Shown: one piece after another, positions 25,617 through 34,531 of the stretch | Layout of the letters: every line of letters starts with the position of its first letter | Position numbering within the stretch: position 1 is the stretch's first letter | Source of the DNA: Pseudomonas sp. RIT288 | GTDB lineage: Bacteria > Pseudomonadota > Gammaproteobacteria > Pseudomonadales > Pseudomonadaceae | Assembly (NCBI RefSeq): GCF_000631985.1 | Contig: NZ_JFYN01000020.1 | Coordinates: 1 to 64,000 of the forward strand | Direction: 5' to 3' | Length of the DNA: 64,000 bases | Program-made: the position numbers and the translations under genes | Notes under the pieces: generated by a model | Databases searched by the model: none | Told to the model about the DNA's origin: nothing | The model's input: only the letters and a program-made list of their open reading frames with translations

Positions 25617-26177
25617 TCAGGGTTTGAGGGGTTTTGAGGCGATAGCTTTCTCCACCGCCGCAATAAACTCCGGGTCGTCCGGCTTGGTCAGACTGGAGAA
25701 ATTGGCAATCACTTTGCCCTGACGGTCGATCACGTACTTGTAGAAATTCCACTTCGGCGCGCTGCTCTGTTCGGCCAGTACCTTGAACAAGTGAGTGGCG
25801 TCATCGCCACGGACTTTCTGCGGTTCGGTCATGGTGAACGTCACGCCGTAGTTGGCGTAGCAGACCTTGGCGGTTTCGGCGCTGTCCCTGGACTCCTGCT
25901 TGAAGTCATTGGACGGCACGCCGAGCATTTCCAGACCTTGCGCCTTGTAGTGCTGATTGAGCGCTTCGAGGCCCTCGAATTGTGGGGCGAAGCCACAGAA
26001 ACTGGCGGTATTGACCACCACCAGCGGCTTGCCGGCGTAGCGCTGGCACAGATCGACGGATTCCTTGGCGCGCAACTTGGGCAACGATCCTTGTAGCGCC
26101 TCCGGACAATCAGCGGCCTGAGCCATTGCGGTCAACGCCATCAGCAACGCGGGTACAGCACACCAGCGCATGAGCAT
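25617..26177 (-). CDS. Glutathione peroxidase family protein, exported
   Basis: 186 residues from ATG 26177, which has AAGGA eight bases upstream. Signal peptide MLMRWCAVPALLMALTAMAQ places it in the periplasm. The active site reads VVVNTASFCGFAPQF with peroxidatic C61; Gln and Trp of the triad lie in later segments (APKWNFYKYVIDRQGKV). It reduces peroxides, more likely with thioredoxin-like donors than glutathione outside the cytoplasm. Confidence 0.88.
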   Translation of the reverse strand: MLMRWCAVPALLMALTAMAQAADCPEALQGSLPKLRAKESVDLCQRYAGKPLVVVNTASFCGFAPQFEGLEALNQHYKAQGLEMLGVPSNDFKQESRDSAETAKVCYANYGVTFTMTEPQKVRGDDATHLFKVLAEQSSAPKWNFYKYVIDRQGKVIANFSSLTKPDDPEFIAAVEKAIASKPLKP

Positions 26178-26229
26178 GTCGGGCATCCTTGAGCAGTCAT
26201 CAGACCCCGACGTTACTCGCCCTCAAAGC

Positions 26230-26355
26230 CTACAAGCAAGCGCCCATGCCCAACTGCATCAACGCCAGGCCGCCCTGATGCCAGCCCCACCACACCAGCG
26301 CCAGCAACAGCGCGCCGAGTGCGGTGAAAGCGATTTGTGGCCAGGAGCGCTTCAT
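26230..26355 (-). CDS. Small membrane protein, 41 residues, coupled to MFS gene
   Basis: Too short for usual gene calling. The ATG at 26355 overlaps the MFS stop by ATGA. The product starts MKRSWPQIAFTALGALLLAL and continues VWWGWHQGG..., one membrane helix (about 8-24) followed by an amphipathic tail ending in GACL. Coupled translation with the MFS transporter suggests an accessory subunit or a small companion protein. Confidence 0.7.
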   Translation of the reverse strand: MKRSWPQIAFTALGALLLALVWWGWHQGGLALMQLGMGACL

Positions 26356-27560
26356 ACGGCACCGACAGCCGGCTGCAGACGTGCCACCGGAAGCTCGCGT
26401 ACCGGCCAGTTCAGCGCGGCCGCCAGCAGGCTCAAAAGAATCGCCACTTGCCAGATCAAGTCATAACTCCCGGTACGGTCATACACAACCCCACCCAGCC
26501 AGCCGCCGAGGAACGAGCCGAGCTGATGAAAGAGGAACACGATACCGCCGAGCATGGACAGGTTACGCACACCAAACAAGGTCGCCACCGTGCCGTTGGT
26601 CAACGGCACCGTCGACAGCCACAGGAAGCCCATGGCCATGCCGAACAGGTACGCCGAGGTCGTCGTCACTGGCAGCCACAGGAACAGCACGATCACCACC
26701 GCACGCAGCAGGTACAACGCCGTCAGCAGACGCGGCTTGGACATGCGTCCGCCGAGCCAGCCGGCGGTGTAAGTGCCGAAGATATTGAACAGACCGATCA
26801 GCGCCAGCACCGTGGTGCCGACGGTCGCCGGCAGATGTTGATCGACCAGATAGGCCGGCAGATGCACGCCGATGAACACCACCTGGAAGCCGCAGACGAA
26901 AAAGCCGAACGCCAACAGCCAGAACCCCGAGTGCGAACAGGCTTCGCGTAATGCTTCGGACAAGCTCTGCTCATGGCCCAGCACCGGCAGCGGCTTGTCC
27001 TTGAGCATGCTCACCAGCGGCACGATCAACGCCACCAGCAGGCCAAGCACCAGCAGCGCCGCCGACCAGCCGAGCCAGCCGATCAAACCCAGCGTGCCCG
27101 GCAACATCGCAAACTGGCCGAACGAACCGGCGGCACTGGCGATGCCCATGCCCATGCTGCGTTTTTCCGGCGGCACCGCACGACCGACCACACCGAGAAT
27201 CACCGAGAACGAAGTTCCGGAGAGGCCGATACCGATCAGCAGGCCCGCACTCAGTGACAGGGTCAGCGCCGAATCGGACAGCCCCATGCACACCAGGCCC
27301 GCGGCATAAAGCACGCCACCGACCAGCACCACTTTCGCCGCACCGAAACGGTCAGCCAGCGCACCAGTGAACGGCTGCGCCAGGCCCCAGATCAGGTTCT
27401 GCAAGGCGATGGCGAAGGCAAACACTTCGCGCCCCCAGCCGAACTGCGCACTCATCGGCGACAGGAACAGGCCGAAGCCGTGTCGCACGCCCAATGACAA
27501 CGCCAGAATCAGCGCACTTCCCAGCAACACCCAACCGCACGTACGCCACATCGATGTCAT
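26352..27560 (-). CDS. MFS transporter in MarR operon
   Basis: 402 residues with 12 helices and MFS motif LADRFGAAKVVLVGG after helix 2. It resembles the oxalate/formate-antiporter-like and monocarboxylate-like MFS groups (GVRHGFGLFLSPMSAQFGW at the start). Preceded by a marR gene 53 bp upstream and by a perfect 16-bp palindrome at 27576-27591, and followed by the overlapping 41-residue gene. Substrate unknown. Confidence 0.87.
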   Translation of the reverse strand: MTSMWRTCGWVLLGSALILALSLGVRHGFGLFLSPMSAQFGWGREVFAFAIALQNLIWGLAQPFTGALADRFGAAKVVLVGGVLYAAGLVCMGLSDSALTLSLSAGLLIGIGLSGTSFSVILGVVGRAVPPEKRSMGMGIASAAGSFGQFAMLPGTLGLIGWLGWSAALLVLGLLVALIVPLVSMLKDKPLPVLGHEQSLSEALREACSHSGFWLLAFGFFVCGFQVVFIGVHLPAYLVDQHLPATVGTTVLALIGLFNIFGTYTAGWLGGRMSKPRLLTALYLLRAVVIVLFLWLPVTTTSAYLFGMAMGFLWLSTVPLTNGTVATLFGVRNLSMLGGIVFLFHQLGSFLGGWLGGVVYDRTGSYDLIWQVAILLSLLAAALNWPVRELPVARLQPAVGAV

Positions 27561-27575
27561 TGTTATTCTCCGTTC

Positions 27576-27591
27576 GCGGGTATATACCCGC
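27576..27591. promoter_or_regulatory. Palindromic operator, site 1 (MarR)
   Basis: Perfect 16-bp palindrome GCGGGTATATACCCGC in the marR-MFS gap, about 15 bp before the MFS start. A nearly identical copy lies just ahead of marR (28022-28037). Confidence 0.65.
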
Positions 27592-27613
27592 TTAAAACCG
27601 GAAAAACCGGCCC

Positions 27614-28018
27614 TCAGGCCAGTTCATCCAACAGTCGCAGCAAGGTTTCACGCTTCTCGGCGCCCAGACGATCGATCAATCGCTGTTGCGCCGCTTCCCA
27701 GGCCGGCAGCGCCGCCGCGAGGCGCTGTGCACCGGTTTCGGTGAGCCGGACGATGCGGTTACGCATGTCCTCGCCCTCGGCCAGCGCCACCAGGCCCTCG
27801 CCTTCGAGCACCCGCAGGTTGCGCCCCAGAGTGCTGCGATCCAGGCCCATGGCTTCAGCCAGTTCCGAGATGCTCGGTTGATCCAGACGCTGCAGATTGC
27901 ACAGCAAAGAATACTGGGCAACGTTGATCCCGAAGCCGTCGAGAGCGCCGTCGTAATGCCTGCTGACGCCACGAGCGGCGCGACGCAGGTTGGTGCACAA
28001 ACACTGAGAAGGAAGCAT
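27614..28018 (-). CDS. MarR-family transcriptional regulator
   Basis: 134 residues with a winged helix at about 45-100: SISELAEAMGLDRSTLGRNLRVLEGEGLVAL and the wing AEGEDMRNRIVRLTETG. Two cysteines near the N-terminus (CLCTNLRRAAR) could sense oxidation. A palindrome touches the start codon region and another lies before the downstream MFS gene, so autorepression and repression of the transporter are likely. Confidence 0.9.
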   Translation of the reverse strand: MLPSQCLCTNLRRAARGVSRHYDGALDGFGINVAQYSLLCNLQRLDQPSISELAEAMGLDRSTLGRNLRVLEGEGLVALAEGEDMRNRIVRLTETGAQRLAAALPAWEAAQQRLIDRLGAEKRETLLRLLDELA

Positions 28019-28021
28019 GAT

Positions 28022-28037
28022 GCGTGTATATACCCGC
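28022..28037. promoter_or_regulatory. Palindromic operator, site 2 (MarR)
   Basis: GCGTGTATATACCCGC, one mismatch from the palindrome at 27576-27591, three bases upstream of the marR start, overlapping its leader. Confidence 0.65.
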
Positions 28038-28099
28038 GACTGTGTTAAATCAAGTTACACATGAGTTTTACCCATACATTTGTAGCGCCTGGCAGACCG

Positions 28100-28169
28100 C
28101 TTTCGCGAGCAGGCTCGCGCCCACAGGGAAAACGCATTCCAAATGTGGGAGTGAGCCTGCTCGCGATGA
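28100..28169. repeat. REP palindrome, type B
   Basis: Arms CTTTCGCGAGCAGGCTCGCG and TGTGGGAGTGAGCCTGCTCG, imperfect, downstream of cobS and upstream of marR. Confidence 0.8.
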
Positions 28170-28194
28170 GGCCAGAACAGGCAACACAAATATC

Positions 28195-28926
28195 TCAGAC
28201 CAACACCACCCCGACCAACACCACCATCTCCAGCAATTCCAGCAACGCCCCCGCTGTATCGCCAGTGGTCCCGCCCAACCGCCGCATCATCACCCGCCGC
28301 AGCCAGACAAACCCAGCGAACGCGACAACCAGCGCAGCAATCGCTTTCACTCCGGCAATCAGCAAGCAGGCCAGCGCACTCGCCCCAAGCACCCACCAAC
28401 CGGCCCGGCGCGGCAGATGATCAGCCAACGCCTGCCCCAACCCTCCCGCCCGCACATACGGCGTAGTCAGAAACAGCCCCAGCAGCGCCGCGCGCCCCAG
28501 CAGGGGTACGATGATCAACATCACTGCGTGCCCCTGCTCGATCAGCGCCAGCAACGCGCAGAACTTCAGCAGCAACACCAACACCAGCGTCACCACCGCG
28601 ATCGGCCCGCTGCGCGGATCCTTCATGATCGTCAGCGTGCGCTCGCGATCACCGAAACCACCGAGCCAGGCGTCGGCGCTGTCGGCCAGACCATCGAGGT
28701 GCAGCGCGCCGCTGAGCAGCACCCATACCGTCAGCAACAGCGCCGCATGCAGCAGCAACGGCGCGCCGACCAATGCCAGGTTCAACACCCAGAGGATCAC
28801 CCCGAACAGCAACCCCACCAGCGGATAAAACAACAGCGAACGCCCCAGCTGTTGCGGCGCCGGCATCCCCGGCAGACGAATCGGCAAGCTGCTGAGAAAT
28901 TGCAGGGCGATCCACAGTGGCAGCAT
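28195..28926 (-). CDS. cobS: Adenosylcobinamide-GDP ribazoletransferase (cobalamin synthase)
   Basis: 243 residues, polytopic membrane protein. The motif HLDGLADSADAWLGG followed by RTLTIMKDPRSGPIA is the CobS metal-binding signature. It joins adenosylcobinamide-GDP with alpha-ribazole (5'-phosphate), the last step of the pathway. The start at 28926 has GGAAGG eight bases upstream. Last gene of the ten-gene cob operon; also called cobV in Pseudomonas. Confidence 0.93.
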   Translation of the reverse strand: MLPLWIALQFLSSLPIRLPGMPAPQQLGRSLLFYPLVGLLFGVILWVLNLALVGAPLLLHAALLLTVWVLLSGALHLDGLADSADAWLGGFGDRERTLTIMKDPRSGPIAVVTLVLVLLLKFCALLALIEQGHAVMLIIVPLLGRAALLGLFLTTPYVRAGGLGQALADHLPRRAGWWVLGASALACLLIAGVKAIAALVVAFAGFVWLRRVMMRRLGGTTGDTAGALLELLEMVVLVGVVLV

Positions 28927-28927
28927 G

Positions 28928-29503
28928 TCAGTGACCTTCCTTGAGCACGCCATCGGCTTCGACGCTCAGCGCAAACAGCGAAGCATGCGCGACTTCGACA
29001 TTGAGCAACTGCTCACGCGGCAAACCACGCGCCTGCGCCAGCAACAGGCGCATCACGCCGCCATGACTGATCAGCAGAACGCGTTCACCGGCATAGGCCT
29101 GATACAACCGCGCAACCGCGCCCAGCACACGAGCCGCAAAATCACTGACCGGCTCACCCTGCGGCGGCGTGAAGGCATACGGATCGGCCCAGAACAACCC
29201 CAACGCCTCGGCATCGGTCTCCATCAACGCCGCTGCGCTCTGCCCTTCCCAGGCACCGAAGTGCAGTTCCTGCAGGTCCTTGTCCAACTGCACCGGCAGA
29301 TTCAGTTGCTCGCCCAGCTCTGCAGCGAACCGCGCACAACGCTGCAACGGCGAACTGACCAGCCGATCCCACGGCCCGCCCGCGACCACGGCGGCACGCA
29401 TCTGCACCCAACCCTTTTCCGTGAGCGCATCATCGAGACTGCCGCGCAAACCGCCGCCCAGCTCAGTCTCACCGTGGCGCAGCAGGTCCAGACGCAACGT
29501 CAT
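28928..29503 (-). CDS. cobC: Alpha-ribazole phosphatase
   Basis: 191 residues. Histidine phosphatase superfamily: catalytic LDLLRHGETELGGGLRG with RHG motif at about 8-10, and second His in LLISHGGVMRLLL. It removes the phosphate from alpha-ribazole phosphate or adenosylcobalamin phosphate. The ATG at 29503 overlaps the cobT stop by ATGA, and the stop is one base from the cobS start. The large frame upstream of this ATG is a shadow of cobT. Confidence 0.9.
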   Translation of the reverse strand: MTLRLDLLRHGETELGGGLRGSLDDALTEKGWVQMRAAVVAGGPWDRLVSSPLQRCARFAAELGEQLNLPVQLDKDLQELHFGAWEGQSAAALMETDAEALGLFWADPYAFTPPQGEPVSDFAARVLGAVARLYQAYAGERVLLISHGGVMRLLLAQARGLPREQLLNVEVAHASLFALSVEADGVLKEGH

Positions 29504-30555
29504 GCGGGACGATCCGCCACCGCGGCTTCGGCGAACGTCGCCATCTGCCCGTGCAGGTCGCAGGCCAGACGCAACAGCGGCACGGCCAACGCCGCCCCGC
29601 TGCCCTCGCCCAGCCGCAAACCGAGCTCCAGCAGCGGTTCGGCGCGCAAGGTTTCCAGCACATGGCGATGGCCCGGTTCGGCACCACGATGGCCGAACAG
29701 CAGCCACTCGCGGCAGGCCGGATTCAGCCGCACCGCGACCAACGCAGCGACCGTGCAGATAAAGCCGTCGACCAGCACCGCGACACCTTCCTGCGCACAG
29801 GCCAGATACGCGCCGACCAGTGCGGCGATTTCAAAACCACCGAGGTTGAACAGGGTTTGCAGCGCATCGCCACGTTGCGCCGCATGCAGCGCCAGCGCGC
29901 GCTCGATCACTTGCGCTTTATGGCTGACGCCTTCGGCATTCAACCCGGTGCCGGGACCGGTCAAGTGGGCCACCGGGCAATCGAGCAAGGCACACGCCAG
30001 CGCACTGGCGGCAGTGGTGTTGCCGATGCCCATTTCGCCACCGATGAACAACTGTGTACCAACGGCTTTGGCCCGCAGCACGCTGTCACGTCCAGCCTGC
30101 AAGGCAAGTTCGCCCTGCGCCTGGGTCATCGCCGCGCCCTTGACGAAGTTCGCCGTGCCCGGGCCGATGTTCAGATGGCGCACGCCCGGCAGATTCAACG
30201 ACGGCGTCACGGTGCCCAGATCGACCACTTCCAGCTGCGCATCGAGCTGCCGCGCGAGCACACTGATTGCCGCACCGCCACTGACGAAGTTGAGCAACAT
30301 CTGCCCGGTGACTTCCTGCGGGAACGCGGAAACGCCTTCCGCGACCACGCCGTGATCACCGGCGAAAATCGCGATCCAGACCTGCTTAAGGGTCGGTTTG
30401 ATCTGCCCCTGCAACCCGGCCAGTTGCACCGCCACGCTTTCGAGACGACCGAGCGAGCCGGCCGGTTTGGTCAGTTGCTGCTGGCGCGCCGTCGCGTCTT
30501 CAACGCTCTCGGCATTCACGGATTGGCACGGGTTCAACCACCACGCTTGAGTCAT
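29500..30555 (-). CDS. cobT: Nicotinate-nucleotide-dimethylbenzimidazole phosphoribosyltransferase
   Basis: 351 residues. Characteristic motifs: KPAGSLGRLE near the start, IFAGDHGVVAEGVSAFPQ, IGGEMGIGNTTAASAL, LTGPGTGLN and FGHRGAEPGH (catalytic Glu in the following segment). It makes alpha-ribazole phosphate from nicotinate mononucleotide and DMB. ATG 30555 overlaps the cobU stop (ATGA) and has AGGA upstream. Named cobU in some Pseudomonas schemes. Confidence 0.95.
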   Translation of the reverse strand: MTQAWWLNPCQSVNAESVEDATARQQQLTKPAGSLGRLESVAVQLAGLQGQIKPTLKQVWIAIFAGDHGVVAEGVSAFPQEVTGQMLLNFVSGGAAISVLARQLDAQLEVVDLGTVTPSLNLPGVRHLNIGPGTANFVKGAAMTQAQGELALQAGRDSVLRAKAVGTQLFIGGEMGIGNTTAASALACALLDCPVAHLTGPGTGLNAEGVSHKAQVIERALALHAAQRGDALQTLFNLGGFEIAALVGAYLACAQEGVAVLVDGFICTVAALVAVRLNPACREWLLFGHRGAEPGHRHVLETLRAEPLLELGLRLGEGSGAALAVPLLRLACDLHGQMATFAEAAVADRPA

Positions 30556-31073
30556 AACGCAGGTCCTTTCAGGGTCAGGGGCAGGCCGGCGACGGTCAGG
30601 ACGACTCGCTGACAACGCTCGGCCAGAGCTTGATGCAGCCAACCGGCTTCATCGACATAGCGGCGAGTCAATTCGCCCAGCGGCACGACACCCATTCCGG
30701 TCTCGTTGCTGACAAAAATGATTTCCCCCGGCAATGACGCCAGGCAGTCCGCCAGGGCTTCGCGCTCGGCAGCGAGACGCGTGGCGTCATCGAGCATCAG
30801 CAGATTGGTCAGCCACAGCGTCAGGCAATCCACCAGCAGGCAACGCTCGGCACTGGCGTTCTCGCGCAGGACGCGGGCCAGTTGCAGCGGTTCTTCGATC
30901 AGCGCCCAATCGGCCGGACGCCGGGCGCGGTGATGGGCGACGCGCTCGCTCATCTCACCGTCCAGCGGTTGGCTGGTGGCGATGTAAGTGACCGCCAGAT
31001 GGCTGTCGCTGGCGAGTTTTTCCGCCAGGCGACTTTTGCCGGAGCGGGCGCCGCCGAGGATCAGTTGGAGCAT
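30552..31073 (-). CDS. cobU: Adenosylcobinamide kinase/adenosylcobinamide-phosphate guanylyltransferase
   Basis: 173 residues. P-loop GGARSGKS at residues 7-14, the guanylylation region VAHHRARRPADWALIEEP with catalytic His, and LTLWLTNLL. Phosphorylates adenosylcobinamide then adds GMP. Also called cobP. A type B REP lies between cobQ and this gene, yet the operon direction is unbroken. Confidence 0.94.
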   Translation of the reverse strand: MLQLILGGARSGKSRLAEKLASDSHLAVTYIATSQPLDGEMSERVAHHRARRPADWALIEEPLQLARVLRENASAERCLLVDCLTLWLTNLLMLDDATRLAAEREALADCLASLPGEIIFVSNETGMGVVPLGELTRRYVDEAGWLHQALAERCQRVVLTVAGLPLTLKGPAL

Positions 31074-31111
31074 GGTTCATTCCTTCAAATTAGCGGTGTA
31101 CCGACTTCAGT

Positions 31112-31181
31112 CATCGCGAGCAGGCTCACTCCTACAGGAGATCGCGAACAATCCACTGCAGGAGTGAGCCTGCTCGCGATG
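31112..31181. repeat. REP palindrome, type B
   Basis: Arms CATCGCGAGCAGGCTCACTC and GAGTGAGCCTGCTCGCGATG around a 20-bp centre, in the cobQ-cobU gap inside the operon. It may affect mRNA stability between the two halves. Confidence 0.8.
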
Positions 31182-31189
31182 AATCCACC

Positions 31190-32641
31190 TCAAATCCCGC
31201 AGAGTTCACGCAATAACGAGGTATCCAGATGCTGCTCCACCAGATCCGCCAACCGCTCGATATCACGCTCGCGCAGGCCGTGGTAATCCACTTCCTGCAC
31301 ATCGCTCAACCCGGCCCAGCGCAGCAACGCGGCACTGGCTTGCGGTGATTCGAACAAGCCGTGCAGATAAGTGCCGAACACCTGCCCGTCCAGACTCTGC
31401 GCACCGTCGCAACGACCGTCCTCCAGATGCACCGCCGCATTCTCCAGCGCCGGCCCCACCGTCACGCCCGCATGGATTTCATAGCCACTGACCTCGGCGT
31501 TTTCCAGCGCCAGACGCCCGCGTACATTGCGCAACTGCTTCTCGGCTTCCAGCGTGGTTTCGAATGCCAACAGACCCAGGCCGGCACTCGACCCCGGCGC
31601 GCCTTCCAGGCCCAGCGGATCGTGCACCTGCTCACCGAGCATCTGCAGACCGCCGCAGATCCCCAGCAACTTGCCGCCATACCGCAAGTGCCGATTGATC
31701 GCCGTGTCCCAGCCATTGGCACGCAGATATGCAAGATCGCTGCGCACGCTTTTCGAGCCGGGCAGGATGATCAGGTCGGCGGCAGGGATCACCTGCCCCG
31801 GGCCGATGAATTGCAGATCGACCTGCGGATGCAGACGCAGCGGATCGAAGTCCGTGTGATTGCTGATGCGCGGCAGCACCGGCACCACCACTTTGAGCAC
31901 TTGCTCGGCCTTGTCGGTCTGGCGCTGATCGATGCCGTCCTCGGCCTCCAGGTGCAGATCCATCACGTACGGCAGCACGCCGACCACCGGTTTGCCGGTG
32001 CGCTGTTGCAGCCAGTCGAGGCCCGGTTGCAGCAAAGCGATGTCACCGCGAAAACGGTTGATGATGAAGCCCTTGACCCGCGCCTGTTCGCTCGGCGACA
32101 GCAACTCCAGGGTGCCGACCAGATGCGCAAACACCCCGCCACGATTGATGTCGGCAATCAGCAGCACCGGGCAATCCACCGCTTCGGCAAAGCCCATGTT
32201 GGCGATGTCACCGGCACGCAGATTGATCTCGGCTGGCGAGCCAGCACCTTCGACCATCACCAGCGGATACGCCGCACTCAGCCGCTCGTGCGACGCAAGC
32301 ACTGCTTGCATGGCGATGGCTTTGTAGTCGTGATACGCCACCGCGTTCATGCTGGTGACCGCGCGGCCATGGATGATCACCTGCGCGCCGGTGTCGCTGT
32401 TGGGCTTGAGCAGCACCGGGTTCATGTCGGTGTGCGGTTCGAGGTGCGCCGCTTGCGCCTGCACCGCTTGCGCCCGACCGATCTCGCCGCCGTCGGCGGT
32501 CACCGCGCTGTTGAGCGCCATGTTCTGCGGTTTGAACGGCACCACCGCCACACCCTGACGGGTGGCCCAGCGGCACAGCGCCGTCACCAGCGTGCTTTTA
32601 CCGGCGTCGGACGTGGTGCCTTGCACCATCAGGGTGGTCAT
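31190..32641 (-). CDS. cobQ: Cobyric acid synthase (CobQ/CbiP)
   Basis: 483 residues. N-terminal dethiobiotin-synthetase-like ATP domain (MVQGTTSDAGKSTLVTAL, with P-loop) and C-terminal class I glutamine amidotransferase domain with nucleophile Cys in GICGGLQMLG and the His in GTYLHGLFE. Adds four amide groups to adenosylcobyrinate a,c-diamide. Its ATG overlaps the cobD stop by ATGA. Confidence 0.95.
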   Translation of the reverse strand: MTTLMVQGTTSDAGKSTLVTALCRWATRQGVAVVPFKPQNMALNSAVTADGGEIGRAQAVQAQAAHLEPHTDMNPVLLKPNSDTGAQVIIHGRAVTSMNAVAYHDYKAIAMQAVLASHERLSAAYPLVMVEGAGSPAEINLRAGDIANMGFAEAVDCPVLLIADINRGGVFAHLVGTLELLSPSEQARVKGFIINRFRGDIALLQPGLDWLQQRTGKPVVGVLPYVMDLHLEAEDGIDQRQTDKAEQVLKVVVPVLPRISNHTDFDPLRLHPQVDLQFIGPGQVIPAADLIILPGSKSVRSDLAYLRANGWDTAINRHLRYGGKLLGICGGLQMLGEQVHDPLGLEGAPGSSAGLGLLAFETTLEAEKQLRNVRGRLALENAEVSGYEIHAGVTVGPALENAAVHLEDGRCDGAQSLDGQVFGTYLHGLFESPQASAALLRWAGLSDVQEVDYHGLRERDIERLADLVEQHLDTSLLRELCGI

Positions 32642-33630
32642 TTCGACTCCTTGGCAAAGGCTTGCAGCGCCTGTTCGAGACGCGCTTCTTCAGCGGCGTT
32701 GGCCGGCAGGCCGAAACGCAGGCTGCTGTTGTGGGTGAAGATTCGCAGGAGGATCCCGCGTCGGGCCATGAATTCGTGCAGCGCAGGCGCGTGCTCGGTG
32801 ATCAGCCACTGAAACAACGCGCAACCGCCGTGGGGTTTGAAGCCGTAGCGCTCCAGCAGCAGCGCCAGACGTTCACTGGCTTCATCGCTGCGAATGCGTT
32901 GCCGGGTGTGCGCTTCGGTGTCTTGCAGACAGACCTGACCGAGCACCCGCGTCGGCCCGCTGACCGCCCATGGCCCGACCTGCTCCGCGAGCAATCTGAG
33001 CAACTTGCGCTCGGCCAGCACAAAACCCAACCGCACCCCGGCCAGACCGAAAAACTTGCCGAACGAGCGCAGCACAATCAAACCGATCTGGTGGGTATGC
33101 GGTGCCAGACTCATCTGCGGCGTGTTATCCATGAACGCTTCATCGACCACCAGCCAGCCGCCGCGTTGGGCCAGTCGAGCGTGCCAGTCAAGCAGCCGCG
33201 CCGGGGTCAGGCTCAGGCCGGTGGGATTGTTCGGATTGACCACCACCAGCACGTCGAGACTGTCGAGAAAGAATTCCACCTCCTGCTCCAGCACTTCGCG
33301 CACGATGTAACCGCTGCGCCGCCAGGCTTCGGCGTGCTCGGCATAACACGGCGACAACACACCGACCTTGCCGGCGCGGCGCAAACGCGGCAGCAACTGG
33401 ATCGCCATCTGCGAACCGGCCACCGGCAGCACCTGCGAGGCGCCGTAGTAATCGCACGCAGCCTGCTCCAGCCCGTCATCGGTTTCCGGCAATCGCGCCC
33501 AGGCCCGCAACGGAATCTCCGGCACCGCAAACGGCCACGGCGCGAGGCCGCTGGACAGGTCGAGCCAGTCGGCCTCGGCAATCCCGTAATCGAGTGCAGC
33601 CTTGCGCAGCCGGCCACCGTGCTCAAGCAT
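32638..33630 (-). CDS. cobD: Threonine-phosphate decarboxylase
   Basis: 330 residues, class I/II PLP aminotransferase fold. Visible: NPNNPTGLSL (PLP/substrate), DEAFMDNTP, and the PLP lysine in LRSFGKFFGLAGVRLGF. Makes (R)-1-amino-2-propanol phosphate from threonine phosphate. Overlaps cbiB by eight bases upstream and cobQ by ATGA downstream. Called cobC in Pseudomonas nomenclature. Confidence 0.92.
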   Translation of the reverse strand: MLEHGGRLRKAALDYGIAEADWLDLSSGLAPWPFAVPEIPLRAWARLPETDDGLEQAACDYYGASQVLPVAGSQMAIQLLPRLRRAGKVGVLSPCYAEHAEAWRRSGYIVREVLEQEVEFFLDSLDVLVVVNPNNPTGLSLTPARLLDWHARLAQRGGWLVVDEAFMDNTPQMSLAPHTHQIGLIVLRSFGKFFGLAGVRLGFVLAERKLLRLLAEQVGPWAVSGPTRVLGQVCLQDTEAHTRQRIRSDEASERLALLLERYGFKPHGGCALFQWLITEHAPALHEFMARRGILLRIFTHNSSLRFGLPANAAEEARLEQALQAFAKESK

Positions 33631-34531
33631 AGAATTCAGCCCCCACGCAGAGAATCAGCAGCCATAACCATACCCCGCGCTGGACCAATTGCCACCCGCG
33701 ATCAATCGAATCGGCATCCGCCGGCGGACCTTCGCCCAGTTGCGGCCGCTCATGCAGTTCGCCGTGATAGATCGCCGGGCCGCCCAGTTCGACATTCAAC
33801 GCACCGGCACCGGCCGCCATCACCGGACCGGCATTCGGGCTGTCCCATTGCGGCCCTTGGCTGCGCCAGCATTTCCAGGCAAGCCGGGTGTTGCCCAGCA
33901 GCGCGTAGGTCAGCGCCACCAGCCGGGCCGGAATGTAGTTGAGCACGTCGTCGATTTTTGCCGCGCACCAGCCGAAGCGCTCGAAGCGTTCGTTGCGATA
34001 GCCCCACATCGCGTCGAGCGTATTGCTCAGGCGATAGAGCACCACGCCCGGCGCACCCGCCACGACAAACCAGAACAGCGCGGCGAACACCGCGTCACTG
34101 CCGTTTTCCAGCACCGATTCGGTGGCCGCGCGGGCGACGGCGGTGCTGTCCAGTTCGCTGGTCTGGCGACTGACCAGATAGCCGACACGCTTGCGCGCTT
34201 CTTCCAGATCGTCGGCGCGCAAAGCGGCGGCTACCGGCGCGACATGCTCACCGAGGCTGCGCATGCCGAGGGCGCAATACAGCGCAAGAATCTCGACGAT
34301 CCAGCCTACATACGGCGCCCATGAAAACGCGGTGGCGAGCAAGGTCAGCGGCAGCACCGCGATCACCCACGCGGTGACCCCGTGACTGCGCCAGCCGCGC
34401 CCGCCCGCATTGAAACGGCGCTCGATGCGCCCGGCAAAATTGCCGAACGCTACCAGCGGATGCCAGCGTTTCGGTTCACCCAGCAGCGCATCCAGCGCGA
34501 CCGCGGCGACACTCAACAACGCCACACTCAT
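33623..34531 (-). CDS. cbiB: Adenosylcobinamide-phosphate synthase, membrane protein
   Basis: 302 residues with about five membrane segments. The N-terminus DALLGEPKRWHPLVAFG and the middle ESVLENGSDAVFAALFWF are hallmarks of CbiB/CobD. Attaches aminopropanol (phosphate) to adenosylcobyrate. Start at 34531 has GGGGAG seven bases upstream and overlaps the bluB stop by ATGA. Called cobD in Pseudomonas. Confidence 0.93.
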   Translation of the reverse strand: MSVALLSVAAVALDALLGEPKRWHPLVAFGNFAGRIERRFNAGGRGWRSHGVTAWVIAVLPLTLLATAFSWAPYVGWIVEILALYCALGMRSLGEHVAPVAAALRADDLEEARKRVGYLVSRQTSELDSTAVARAATESVLENGSDAVFAALFWFVVAGAPGVVLYRLSNTLDAMWGYRNERFERFGWCAAKIDDVLNYIPARLVALTYALLGNTRLAWKCWRSQGPQWDSPNAGPVMAAGAGALNVELGGPAIYHGELHERPQLGEGPPADADSIDRGWQLVQRGVWLWLLILCVGAEFYA

